A stretch of 64,000 bases of DNA. Origin: Sphaerolaimus hirsutus (taxonomy: Eukaryota; Nematoda; Chromadorea; Monhysterida; Sphaerolaimidae). A program made the position numbers and the translations under genes. This document shows, piece after piece, positions 1 through 11,734 of this stretch. The notes beneath the pieces are model-generated. The model worked only from the letters and a program-made list of their open reading frames with translations. It did no database searches and was not told the DNA's origin. The stretch lies in assembly GCA_964036195.1 (NCBI GenBank), contig OZ038454.1, positions 26,894,315 to 26,958,314 on the forward strand, read 5' to 3'. The first letter of the stretch is position 1. Each line of letters begins with the position of its first letter.

Positions 1-494
1 TTCAAGTGGGGGAATTATTATTTCCTCAAAATTTTCAAGTATGTTTCCGTCACACAAAATACACATGTACATCCAATTTCCATTCATAGTGCACATTCCT
101 TTGCATCCTTACACACCGAATGTGCTGCATTTGTATTCGATGAATCAAACGAGGCACTGCAATGTTGCTGTGCAATAAAGTTGCTCCCAACTGTGTCTTG
201 GGGTTGTGGGCCCCCACGTCAACCCACATCTACTCCAACTCTACTCTAGTACATAACTTCTACATATATCACATAGGCTTTTATGTAAGCCTTTTCAAGA
301 CATAAAAGGGAATAAAATAGCCAAACATGGTATATAAAAAAGCACATGTATATCCAAAAAAAAGAAAAAAGCATGGATAGTAGTAGTTTTGCAGGTGAAA
401 ATGGGCAAAGAGTATGAGACTTGGAGCAAAATTTCTCAAAAAGGTTACTTCAGAGAGATTTTTTATATTTTCTCCCACAGAAATAAAAAATATA

Positions 495-830
495 CCATAT
501 TTGCTTGAATAGTTCCCCCCTTGAATAATTCCCCCCCTCGAATAATCCCTCCTGTGAGACGAGTGAGGAAATAATAATTCCCCCCTCGAATAACCCCCCC
601 CCCCCCCTTACACATTTTTCATCAAGTAGTTGTGCCAAATTTTAACAAAAAATGGCATGTTTTTGTGTTAAAAATGCACATTTTGTGAAATGATTTGACA
701 GAAAGATGCTCGAACATGTTAACAAAAGAATAATTCCCCCCTCGAATAACCCCCCCCCCTGAATAGTTCCCCCCTCAAAAAAGTCTGGCGAAATAATAAT
801 CACCCAGGGGGATTATTCAAGCAAATACGG
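495..830. mobile_element. TA-target MITE, CCATATTTGCTTGAATA ends
   Basis: Inverted ends CCATATTTGCTTGAATAGTT and CAAGCAAATACGG flanked by TA. The interior is runs of C and AATTCCCCCCTCGAA. It sits within an AATCTCTC-type repeat (about 470-950). Confidence 0.75.
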
Positions 831-1170
831 TAACAAAATCTCTCTGAAAAATCTCAGAAAAAATATAAATATAATTAAATTGCCATTTAATTATATTTTC
901 TGAGATTTTTGAAATATAAATCTCCCAGAGATTTTTAGAACGCTATATACGGTATTCAATTCTCTGACCAAAATGCCCACGGAATCGCCAGGTCCCATCG
1001 ATGGATTTCATTTGTATTTTTGTTACTTACCGTAATTCCTCGAAATACCCCCCTTGAAATACCACCCCCCCCTCGAAATACCCCCCTCAAAATGGGCACT
1101 ATGAATTTGTGGATGCATGAAATAAAATGCATAACAGACGTTCAAAAGACTAACTGTGTTACGTTACAAC

Positions 1171-2814
1171 CAGGGTTGGCAAAATCTCAGAAAAGAATAA
1201 AAAAAAATATTAAAAAAATGGAAAATTGAAGAATAAAATAAAATAAAATAAAATGGAAAATTTCAAAATAAAAATAAAAATTGTATAAAAATTCAAATTT
1301 TTGTAAAATTTTTGTAAAATTGTATACAAATTCATATTTTTGTAAAAATTGTACAAAAATTCATATTTATTGTAAAAAAATTTTTCTGTTGTTTATAGTT
1401 CAACCTGTTCATTCGCGGAGCTGGGGCAGTCCCAAGCCAAATTAAAGTGTCAAAATGTCATATGACATGGAAAGTGTCAATTTTCATGAAAATGTTAAGT
1501 AAAGTGTCAATTGTCATGACAAATATAAATTAAAGTGGAAACTGTAAAGCAAATTGTATCCAAATCTTATTTTTTTGTATCCATATCTTATCTTTTGTAT
1601 CCAAATCTTGTTGTTTTTGTAACCAAATCTTATGTGAACATTTGGATACAAAAACATAAGATTTGAATACCAAAATATAAGGTTTGGATACCAAAACATA
1701 ATATTCAGATACACAATTTACACTCTGCATGACATTTGTCATGACAATTATACTTTGATTGACATTTGAGATGGCAATTGACCCTTTACTACATTTGTCA
1801 TGACAATTGACACTTCGCATGATGTTTTACAAATGCGCCCAGCACTAGGGTGTCAAAAAAATTTTTTTACGGAAAACGGAAACGGAAACGGAAAAAAAAA
1901 TTCAGCGGCCGGAAAACGGAACGGAAAACGGAAAAAAATTTGCACTTGGCGGAAAACGGAAACAGAAACGGAAAAAAAATTTCAGTGGCCGGAAAACGGA
2001 AAAAGGGGCCGGAAAAACGGAAACGGAAAAATGGAATTTGCATGGAAATGGAAAAATTTGCTGAAATTTTGCCAAAAAAACACAATAAAATTCGCTGAAA
2101 TTTTGCTGGAAACAGTATTTTTTTACATAATTGACAATCTGCACAACCGTTTACCAGTTTGGCTGGACCAGACAACAGAAAGTTGAGCCAGAAAAGGGTA
2201 AAATAAGGCGGAAAGCAGAAAATTGAGGCGGAAAACGGAAAAAAGGCGGAAAAACTGGAAATTGAGCCGGAAAACGGAAAAAAGGCGGAAAAACTGAACA
2301 TTTAACCGGAAAATGGAGAATGAGCCGGAAAAACGGAAACGGAAAAAAAGGTGGCCGGAAAACGGAAAAAAAATTTCAGCGGCCGGAAAACGGAACGGAA
2401 AACGGAAAAAATTTGCCTGCGGAAAACGGAAACGGAAAACGGAAAACGGAAATTTGACACCCTACCCAGCACACCCCAGTAATCCTTCTACTGAAAATGC
2501 AAACCATTATTATCAATAATTGTAACTTAACACTTGCAACTAGCTAACAATACCTGCATGCAACTTTTGCAAAGTAATGGAAAAATTTGTCACACGTTTT
2601 TCATGTTTACGTCTAATTATCACATTTTTCTGACCTTGCATGCAATATTTTGATTTTTTTGTAAAATTTCTGTAAAATTTTTGTAAAATGGTCCATTTTA
2701 TTATTTTATTATTATTTTGGAATAAAATAAAATAAAATGAAACAAGAATAAAATAAAAATAAAATACATTTTTATACAATTTGTATACAAATGATTTTTA
2801 TAAAACCAACCCTG
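1171..2814. mobile_element. hAT-like element, CAGGGTTGG ends, TSD GTTACAAC
   Basis: TIR CAGGGTTGGCAAAATCTCAG at the left and its inverse at the right, with exact 8-bp TSD (1163-1170, 2815-2822). The arms contain AAAATAAAATAAAATGG and TTGTAAAATTT repeats. It sits inside a CCGTATTTCC-type element and itself holds a second hAT-like element (1846-2464). Confidence 0.85.
1846..2464. mobile_element. hAT-like element, TAGGGTGTC ends, GGAAAACGG arrays, TSD CCCAGCAC
   Basis: Ends TAGGGTGTCAAA and GACACCCTA, exact TSD at 1838-1845 and 2465-2472. The interior is almost entirely GGAAAACGGAAA-type tandem repeat with some GCGGCCGGAAAA variants. No coding capacity is seen. Confidence 0.88.
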
Positions 2815-3235
2815 GTTACAACATCGTTTGTTACCATCTACATCATTATATAAGGCTGTAAAAACTTATAAATGGTGGTTATTGTTGCATTTTTCACGTT
2901 TTTCTCATATGAATTTTTTTCATTCTAATTTGAGTATTGAACATTTATTTTCAATTAAAAACTTGTAAACATGAAAATAATGTATTTATCGGTGACGTTT
3001 TTTTTGTCGTATCACCTTCTATTTATCGTTATGCTGTAACTCCGGCTTAATATATATTTACTTATACAAGTCTATGGACTCTCATACATGATGCTTATTG
3101 TTGCATTTTTCTACGTCTGCGTACATTACAAACAACAAATTAGTACTATGTACGAAAAATTTCTGGCAAAAAAATACCCCCCCCCACGAAACACCCCCCT
3201 CAAAATTCTCACTCTGAAAATATAAACCTGTTTAG

Positions 3236-4845
3236 GCCCCATGTTTTTATTGGGCAGACAAATTTTTGCCCTCCCTGCCTGACGCCTGACACGCCCGTCA
3301 CGCCTGCCAGGCACCTGACACGACCAGGCGCCTGCCAGACGTGCCCTCACTCGTGCCAGATTTGCCCGAAAAATGGCAAGCGAGATTTAATTGTGAGGGC
3401 AATTGCACGTCTGCTGGGCAGAATAATAAAGAAAATGGATATTCTGCCCTGCAGCCCCAGAGGTGCAGGGTGGGCAGATGTTCACGATATTTTATGGTTG
3501 TAATTTTAAATTTAGATAAAAATTAACATCTGAGGATGTCAGATGTAATGATTAACATCGAAAATTGCAAAAAGCGTAGCCACGTTTAAAAAATACAGTG
3601 TTTGAATATGATGGTTTCTTTAAGACAGAATGAGCAACTTGTCCTGTGGTCGATGTGTATGTGTTTCTGCTGTGAGTTCACTGGTTCTGTGTTCAAAAAT
3701 GGCTTAAGGTGCCACAATTTTTTTGCACTTTTTTAAACAACCGATAATTTAGCATGTTAAATTTCTCGCAAAAAGAAATTAATTTTTATTGGAAAATAAT
3801 TTTTGCACCAGTCATTGGCTGTAATTTTAACTTTAACATGCGTAATTACCAGTTGTTTAAAAAAGTGCAAAAAAATTTGGTGCTTGAAGACACGTTTGAA
3901 CATGGTACCTGTGAACACTGAGCAGAAACAAATACACCTGAACCACAGGACACGTTGCTCACCTAGTCTGAGCAACCATCATATTTGTGCACAGTATTTT
4001 TGAAATTTGGACAAAAAATAAATGTTTGTGGTGACAATTTTGGCGATTTTAACCTGTTCCATTACAACAGACATCTTACAGGGTCTTATACATGACATTT
4101 GACATTTTACAGGGACTTTTACGCGACACATGACATTTTACAGGGAATTTTACTCGTTACAGGGCTTTTATACAGGGTCTGGGACAGCCCCCAGACGCCG
4201 CTCAGCTATTTATCTATCTATCGCGAGGCTAAAATTTTCGCTACCATCTCCTGCCCCCCCCCAATTGCTCAGCAACAATCTATCTACGTGTAGCAGATTT
4301 TATCCCACATGGTTATCTACCTATTTCTGGCCTATTTTTATATTTATGGTGATTTTGAAATTTTTGGCTGGCTGCCAAGTTTGCATAAGACGTATGTCCG
4401 ATTTTTTTTTGAGAATAAAATCCCGCCGGACCCGCCCATCGCGCCAGGCACCTGATAGCTGCCGCCCGGCACGCAATTGAATCTCGATTTGTCTGGCAGT
4501 CGGGCGGCGGCTGTCAGGTGCCTGGCGCGACGGGCGGGTCGGGCGGGATTTTACTCCCGAAAATAAAAAATAAAAATCGGATATACGTCTTATGCAAACT
4601 TGGCAGCCGGACAATATTTTTGAAATCGCCGGAAATATAAAAATAGGTACATAACCGCATATAACAATAAAAATGGCGATTACGTAGGTCACAGTTTTCA
4701 AAATGGAGCGAATCTGAGCGGTTCAGAGCAAAAAAGGGGTGGGCGGGCGGGCGAGGGCATGCCTGCCCAATCAAATCTCAAATTGCCAGACACGCCCGTC
4801 ATGTCCTCCCTCTCAGGGGTAATCTGCCCAATTAAATCTGGGGCA
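3236..4845. repeat. Composite palindromic region
   Basis: Contains a 400-bp palindrome at about 3602-4000 (GAATATGATGGTT and inverse), a CWG-family end near 4150-4200 (ACAGGGTCTGGGACAGCC), and a 330-bp palindrome centred near 4478 whose arms include GGCACCTGATAGCTGCCGCC. No gene was found. Confidence 0.65.
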
Positions 4846-4952
4846 TGGGGGTATTTCGAGGAAATACGGTATTTACGTTGCTAGTAAGCGAAGCGACTCA
4901 GCCTTTTTCTTTAAAAAATATTGTTTTTGGAAAGTGTGTGCATATAAATAGG

Positions 4953-7233
4953 GTGTCAAAAAAATTTTTTTACTTAAAACGGAAAACGGAAAGGTAAAAT
5001 TTTTTCACTTTACGGAAAACGGAAAACGGAAAGGTAAAAAAAAAATTTCTGCCGGAAAACGGAAAATGGAAAGGTAAAAAAATTTCACTCAGCGGAAAAC
5101 GGAAAACGGAAAGGTAAAAAAAAATTGTCGGCCGGAAAACGGAAAACGGAAAAATGAAATGCCGGAAAACGGAAAACGGAAAGCAAAATTTTCACAGAAA
5201 CGGAAAAAAATAAAGTGAAATTAGCACAGGAATAGACAAATTTGCAGAAGGAAAACCTGCATGCAGGTTTGCCTGTTTGGCTTTGATTGTGGTAGCTGTA
5301 CATTCTGCAACTATGGATCATGCCTGTAACTTCACTCATAGTTCAAGTTTAACTGAACCAACAAAAAATCATCAAAAAGTAGCCATAGTGGCCATAGGAA
5401 AGGAAACACTACGACAATTTCAAAGTCTAGAAGCAGTGGGAATCACTGATGACTCCTATGCAATTGATGACAACATTGCAGAGGAGATGATAATAAATAG
5501 CATAAAATTCAACGACAACAACAAATGATACTATATTGACTGGCCGTATAAAGAGAGTATCAGTGACCTGCCCACAGGAAAAGCAGAAGCCTTGGTGCAG
5601 TTTAAACCACTGATAAGAAGATTCAACAAAGATCCAAACTTATACGAACAATACCAGAAAGTTATGGATAACCAACTAGAAAAGGGAATAATTGAGATCT
5701 GTGATGACAAAACAGACAACAAGGGGATTCATTACCTGCCACACCAGCCAGTAATCACACCGGGCAAATCAACATCATGCAGAATCGTGTACAATGGGTC
5801 GGCAGGTAAGCCCAGTTTCAACGAGTGCCTTTTTAGAGGACCAATTACCACACCATTAGCACTGGGCCTACTCCTGAGGTTCAGGGCAGGCAATCTAGCA
5901 TTAATTGCCGATATTGAAAAGGCATTTTTGCAAATAGGATTGCATGACTAAGCTAGAGACTACACACGATTTTTCTGGCTGAAAGATGCCTCAAAACCAG
6001 TAACTGAAAATAATATAATAGTACTTCGTTTTAAACGTGTACTGTTTGGACTTGTCTGCAGCCCAGCAATTTTGGGAGCAGTCATAAAATACCATTTAAA
6101 TGTGACAATCAACAACATGAATGAATATGAAGAAGATGAAGGGGAACGAAACCAGTTGGCGATGATAATAAACAACATTTATGTTGATAACTTCATCATG
6201 AGTGTCATGAATGAAGTTGAAGCTTTAGAACTATATTACAAAGTCAAAGCTTTATTTAACCAATGTTCTATGAACATGAGGGAATGGCTGTCAAACTCCA
6301 GATCAGTCATGAATGAAATAGCAGAAAACAACAGGAGTCCAAAGGTGAAAAAAATTGTTGCAGTAATGGGCATGAAATAAAATCACCGAACGGACATGCT
6401 GGCAATATCAACACCAAAATTGCAAATTGACAGCATCACAACACCAACCAGACGAAACTTGAATATATTATTGGTGTCAGCATATGACCCAATTGGGTTC
6501 ACAGCACCTGTTTCAGTGACCCTGAAATCCCAGTTGTCAATGCTGCTCCAAGAGACAAAAACAACACAATGGGATGAGCCAATTGAAGATGAATACAGAT
6601 TGGAAAAACAATGGAAAAATGCCAGAAAACTGAAAATTGAGCCAGAAAATGGAAAAATGGCCTGGTAAAACGGAAACGGAAAGGTAAAATTTTTTCACTT
6701 TACGGAAAACGGAAAACGGAAAGGTAAAAAAAAAATTTCTGCCGGAAAACGGAAAATGGAAAGGTAAAAAAATTTCACTCAGCGGAAAACGGAAAACGGA
6801 AAGGTAAAAAAAAATTGTCGGCCGGAAAACGGAAAACGGAAAAATGAAATGCCGGAAAACGGAAAACGGAAAGCAAAATTTTCACAGAAACGGAAAAAAA
6901 TAAAGTGAAATTAGCACAGGAATAGACAAATTTGCAGAAGGAAAACCTGCATGCAAATTTGTCCATTTCCGTGCAAATTTCACTTTATTTTTTCCGTTTC
7001 CGTGAAAATTTTGCTTTCTGTTTTCCGTTTTCTGGCATTTCATTTTTCCGTTTTCCGGCTGATAAATTTTTTTTACCTTTCCGTTTTCCGTTTTCCGCTG
7101 AGTGAAATTTTTTACCTTTCCGTTTTCCGTTTTCCGGCAGAAATTTTTTTTTACCTTTCCGTTTTCCGCTTTCCGTAAAGTGAAAAATTTTTACCTTTCG
7201 TTTTCCGTAAAAAAATTTTTTTGACACCCTGGT
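4953..7233. mobile_element. Composite GGAAAACGG foldback carrying a BEL/Pao fragment
   Basis: It begins TAGGGTGTCAAAAAAATTTT and ends with the inverse (TTTTTTTGACACCCTG). The left arm (about 4990-5265) and a copy at about 6685-6958 are near-identical direct repeats; the second copy is followed by its own inverse (about 6950-7220). The middle (5277-6668) is retroelement pol. No matching 8-bp TSD is seen, so the present form may be a recombinant of two elements. Confidence 0.65.
5277..6668 (+). pseudogene. Decayed BEL/Pao-type LTR retrotransposon pol fragment
   Basis: One reading frame runs through the whole stretch but is broken by in-frame stops at 5526-5528, 5949-5951 and 6378-6380. Recognisable pieces are a protease/RT linker, the RT core (HQPVITPGKSTSCRIVYNGS, then ADIEKAFLQIGLHD), LFGLVCSPAILGAVIKYHL, and IYVDNFIMSV in the place of the RT active site (YVDN, not YVDD). 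A later part (YDPIGFTAPV) matches the region after RT in Pao elements. gag, integrase and recognisable LTRs are absent; the flanks are GGAAAACGG arrays. It cannot encode an intact polyprotein. Confidence 0.8.
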
Positions 7234-7710
7234 AATAGGTAAATAAATACGCAATGCTGTTTATAGTGCTTGCGTTTGCGTGCATGACAACACAATTATC
7301 TACAATCAACTTTAAATGAGCAGGATATTATCAATCGCGTTTCAATCATGTACTTCCGGTGCATGCACATAAATAGTATTTATATTTATGTGGCGTTATA
7401 TAGTAGCTTTATAGCCCTGAAATGCCATGCGAATCACATGCACGCACGCGGTTGCAGATATGCTGCTAAACATTTAGACATGCATAAATATGCGAACATG
7501 TCAAAAAGCATAGTCATGAATAGCGTATACACATTCGCTGTACGTCACTAGCTTCACGTGTACATTTTATGTAAGAAACATGTCCATTGTGTCTCAGTGA
7601 ACATTCTCAGATACACGCACAAAATTGATTAACGAAATGGATGAAAACTAGACGCAATGCGACCCAAGTTCGGCAGGTACTTTGCCATTTTAATCTGACT
7701 GCTACCTATT

Positions 7711-7870
7711 AGTGATGGAATGTCGCCATGGCGCCATTGGCGCTTGGCACACTTTTCTGTGCGCCATCTGGCGTTTGGCGTCATTATTTCAGATGACGCC
7801 ATGGCGCACTTGGCGCCGTTTTGGCTGGCGCCAATTTGGCGCCCGGCGCCATTGTTTTAAACGGTGCCAG
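7711..7870. mobile_element. Fragment of TAGTGATG/GCGCC hAT-like element
   Basis: Left end TAGTGATGGAATGTCGCCAT with a GGCGCC array running to about 7867; the right end is missing. Confidence 0.65.
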
Positions 7871-8054
7871 ACATGAGGGAACGAAAAATAACTCCAGCGA
7901 TGAGGGTGGACGTGGAACAATTCAATTTTTCGGGGTTTTGGTGTAACCCACCCCCACCAATATACACCAGTGGTGAAAATCGGTTGAGAAATGGTAGAGA
8001 TATGGAGTTTTGAAGTTGCACGCATCATTCTCCATGCGGTGTTTTATGTGGATG

Positions 8055-8390
8055 GGAGGAGAAAGTTTAAAGTGCCATAACTTTTGATCGGAAAGAGATA
8101 TTGAACTCATTTCTTTGGTATATGAATTCTCGTTGTCTCAAGTTAATGATAGCATGTTCAGAAAAATTCATTTTTCATGCTTGAAAACCGGGTCAAATCG
8201 GCATTAGGAATATAGACATCACACAGCCGACCATAAAAATGGAATCTACAGGTTGTCGCGATCATTTTAAGTGTTGAACGGTTCAATTCGGCCCAGAAAT
8301 GGCCAAGTTATTGATCTCCAAAGTCGATCGACAAGATCGGCCATGTAAAATGACCATGTTTTTATAGACCCCCTTTATCTCGTATTTCCT
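8055..8390. repeat. Dispersed unique-looking repeat, copy 1
   Basis: Includes GGAAAGAGATATTGAACTCA and CAGAAATGGCCAAGTTATTG. Homologous to 32520-32960 and 45085-45500. No ORF is conserved among the copies. Confidence 0.7.
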
Positions 8391-8490
8391 CGAATTACCC
8401 CCCGGGGGTTTATTTTTCAGAGTAAACATTTTCACAGAAAAACGTGAAAAATGCAACAATAACCACCATTTATAAGTTTTTACAGCCTTA

Positions 8491-8934
8491 CCGTAAATGC
8501 TCCAATAAGGCGACGGTCAGTTTATTGTTTTCAGCACATTTTTGGGGGTCGCATTATTGGAGAGGTCGCTTTATTGGAGAGGGTCGCATTGTATTTTTCA
8601 AAAACTCAACAACTCAACTTTTCATTTAACGCGTATGAGCATGGCACCGTAAAGCAATAGGTAATCAAATCAAAGCCGACCCTTGCGAACTGCCCGCCAG
8701 CTCTTGTGAATTGTCCGCTGGCTGGCCGCCAATTTGGCCGTCAAATTAGTGGCATCCGAAGATTGCGACATCGTTTTTCTTTTCTTTTTAAATTTTTGTT
8801 TGGGGGTCGGATTATTGGAGGGGGTCGGATTATTGGAGAGGGTTGCTTTATACTTACACAACGTCCCAAGGGGGGTCGTACTATTGGAGAGGTCGCTTTA
8901 TTGGAGGGGGGTTGTCCTAATAGAGCATTTACAG
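8491..8934. mobile_element. TA-target MITE, CCGTAAATGCTCCAATA ends, nested
   Basis: Inserted into a CCGTATTTCC-type element (about 8380-9207). The empty site CAGCCTTATATAAGG is seen in other copies, proving a TA duplication. Interior GGTCGCATTATTGGAGAGGG. Confidence 0.8.
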
Positions 8935-9365
8935 TATATAAGGTGTTGGGAATCATGATGTTTGTTCTGTGATACTACTTCCACATCTGATCGAATATAG
9001 CTGTGTGATAGCAGCCATTGGAGAACACTATGAAGTACTAACCAACCAAAACCACTCAACCCTCAATTTCAACAAAGGATGTAGATAGTATAAACGATGT
9101 TCTAACGTAACACAGTATAATAAGTGTTTTGAATGTCTGTTATGCATTTCCCGGACAACAAATTCATAGTGCCCATTTTGAGGGGGGGTATTTCGAGGAA
9201 ATACGATAATTATAATACTGTTTATCCTCGAATGGGGTTAACCCCATGGGGTTAATTTTTCAAACCGTTAATTTTTGAGGGGGAGGGTCAATCGAGGGAG
9301 TGTGTATTTCCAGGGACGTGTGGTTTTTATTTCCCCAGAATTTGAAGTCGTTAAGTACTTGTTTG

Positions 9366-10313
9366 TAACGATGGCAAAAAAGATTCGAAAATTCGAAAAC
9401 ATTTTCAAATTTTCAAATTTTTCCGGAATTTTCGAATTTTTATTTCACCCCTAGAAAAAACACATAAAAATCAATTTATTTTTCAAAAAATTCAAAAATT
9501 CAAAAATTCGAAAATACTTTTCGAATTTTTCAGGCAATTCAAGGCAACAAAACGCACTTTTAAGTTCAACGTACTAAATACAACGACAATTGATACGCGG
9601 TGCTTATGAAAAAGCGAAACAAAACAGAAAAAAACGTCCAAAAACATTGAAATTTGAATATTGAAACATTAAATATGATGAAATATGATGTTTGTTCTTT
9701 GATTCAGATGGGTTATGGTATATTTCATTGTAGGTGTAATGTGGCTGGAGTATAAGAGTGGTTTTGAGTATTGGTTTGAGAAGTACCCGTATTTTGTGAA
9801 GTTAGCACTGTATGCACTGAGTATGCTCAGTGTGCTATACTCGGGCAACATTACACCCTACATTTTTCTGGAGGTAACACTCCATCATGACGTCATAACC
9901 GCAGTTGCCAGTGAACTTACAGCTGACTGAACCGGTTCGGAGTCAGGATGAAATGGAGTGGAGTGTTGAATCAGTTCACAAGTTTTCAGTTGGCTGTCTG
10001 CCAGCCAAAGATATAGATCATATCTATTTGTAGAGTATCACGTCTGCCGAGTATATCCACTTCCAAAACAGTCCAAATTCCGTGGTTAAAGCTTCAGATT
10101 CAATATTTTTCCAAAAAAATTCGAAAATTATTTGAAAAAATTCGAAAAATAGCCAAAAAAAAATTTGAAAATTGCCAAAAAAGATTCGAAAATTCGAAAA
10201 TTAAATTCGAAATTCGAAAATTAATTTCAGGAAAAATTCGAAAATTCGAAAATTCATTAAGGAAAAAACACTTAAAAATTTAAATACTTTTTTTGGAGGG
10301 TTTGCCATCGTTA
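9366..10313. mobile_element. hAT-like element, TAACGATGG ends, TTCGAAAA arrays, TSD CTTGTTTG
   Basis: TIR TAACGATGGCAAAAAAGATT, exact TSD at 9358-9365 and 10314-10321. Both arms are ATTCGAAAATTCGAAAA-type repeats. The centre (9660-10080) is non-repetitive, and part of it is repeated in inverted form near 33770-34212. Confidence 0.88.
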
Positions 10314-10384
10314 CTTGTTTGTTGTTTGTAACGTATGTATACGTAGAAAAATCCAACAATAACCGATGCGTATAATTTAGGTAT

Positions 10385-11260
10385 ACTCGGTGGACCGCAA
10401 AGTATGCGCCCAAAATTATTTATGTCTTGGTCGATAACGCGCGAGTTGGATACTTATGTATACACTTTCACAAAAAGAAAAATATTCTTAAAACGAAAAA
10501 GGGGGAGTCGCGTACAAACGAGGAATGTTTTTTCCCATCATGTTTTTTTATACTGGAATTATTTTTATTTTATCAATGATTACGTCATTTCGAGGGAGTT
10601 ATTGTTTTCAGAGTGCAGCAGATTTTGAGGGGGTATTTCGAGGGGGGGGAGTATTTCAAAGAAATACGGTAACTCTGCCCAGCATCAATAATATCCATAC
10701 AAAACTTATCGCGGGGGGGGGGCGTTGTCACTCTATTTAGCAGTTTTACAGTCAAGTGACTCGGTATATTTTACAACGGCTGACCTGTGGATAAGTAACA
10801 ATGACATGCACTGCAAAAGAAGATTGTCCACTTGTAGTAATTCCATTTCGTCGAAACTGTTCCTTTCAAACTGGACGTTTGAAAATTAGTGACACCGTGA
10901 GTTTATTTTCAGCCCAAACGACTTGGGTGACACAAATAAAAATGATCGTTTCATTGGTGTAATAAAATATTGCAAATGACCTGTGTATTTCGCTGCCTAT
11001 CTCAGTTAAAGTTGATTTTCATCACTGAGTTTTCATTTCTGTGATCAAAATCCCATTGTAAAATTTGAAAACAAAATACTGGCTACAGAACACTGAGCAC
11101 CAACTCGCATTGTATATACTTGGTTGACCGCAAAATATTGGTCCAAAATTACTTAGGTATGTCTTAGTCGATAAACCGCCAGAATAATTTTTACTTATGC
11201 ACGCACTTTCGCAAAAAAATTCCAAAAAGGAAAAGGCGGAGTCTTGTAAGAGCCACGAAA
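10385..11260. repeat. Duplicated upstream block of gene A
   Basis: TACTCGGTGGACCGCAAAGT at about 10381 recurs as TACTTGGTTGACCGCAAAAT at 11118 and again upstream of gene B (about 38318), each followed by TCGATAA and a Lys-codon-like AAAAAG stretch. It marks the left side of the duplicated segment; whether it is promoter or repeat is unknown. Confidence 0.5.
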
Positions 11261-11463
11261 GTTATTGTTTTATTTTTTTTGAACAATTGTGGTTCCTAAC
11301 GTCATGATGGGGTGTTTGTTTCCTGAAGGCAACTGAAGCGTTTTTACTGTGACGGCATTGGCTTTTTCTGAACAGATCTATAATGCCATTGCCATTCGCT
11401 TTCTCATCACTAAACTAACCCAACCATTATACCTACCAAAATACTACACTTTTTATCCATCAC

Positions 11464-11504
11464 AGTTTCCGATCCACAAACGCCAATTGCCCTCGTGCGG
11501 CGCC
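11464..11504 (+). promoter_or_regulatory. Conserved 5' acceptor-like site and 5' leader of gene A
   Basis: TCCATCACAG/TTTCCGATCC ends 39 nt before the ATG and is repeated almost exactly 39 nt before the gene B ATG (38965). It could be the acceptor of a 5'-UTR intron or, in a nematode, a spliced-leader trans-splice site. A conserved block with a CRE-like core lies further up (AACGTCATGATG near 11300; TGACGTCATGATG near 38760). Confidence 0.4.
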
Positions 11505-11734
11505 ATGGATCGCTGCTGCGCACTGGCGCTGTGGCTGGCGTGCGCTGGCGCGGCACTGGCGGCGGTGGCCGAGCTGCCCGGCGCGCTGGTGCACGAGCGG
11601 CAGCTGTCGCCCCAGCTGGCGCACCTGGCGAGCTCGCTCGAGCGCTGGCACCTGGGCAGGTTCGAGGTGAACGTCTTCCTCATGATGGTGGCCAAGCTGA
11701 AGAAGGTCGCCGCCACCATGCCGCCCAGGTTCAG
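11505..11734 (+). CDS. Gene A exon 1: signal peptide and mature N terminus
   Basis: The start ATG at 11505 opens a hydrophobic leader rich in Leu, Ala and Cys, with a signal-peptidase-like end at ALA. It is followed by a GC-rich segment including LPGALVHERQLSPQLA. The exon ends in phase 2 at TTCAG/GTCAGT, and the AG joins the first base of exon 2 to make Arg. The same start context occurs in gene B. Confidence 0.85.

Noticed and set aside
1867..2301. Phe/Ser-rich ORF with FPFSA repeats (also 5085-5339, 6775-7254)
   Set aside because: Translation of GGAAAACGG arrays.
5949..6380. Possible stop-codon reassignment because one frame continues across stops in the BEL/Pao fragment
   Set aside because: Host exons use ordinary codons with a TGA terminator, the stops are of more than one kind, and the fragment lacks most of the element; decay explains it.
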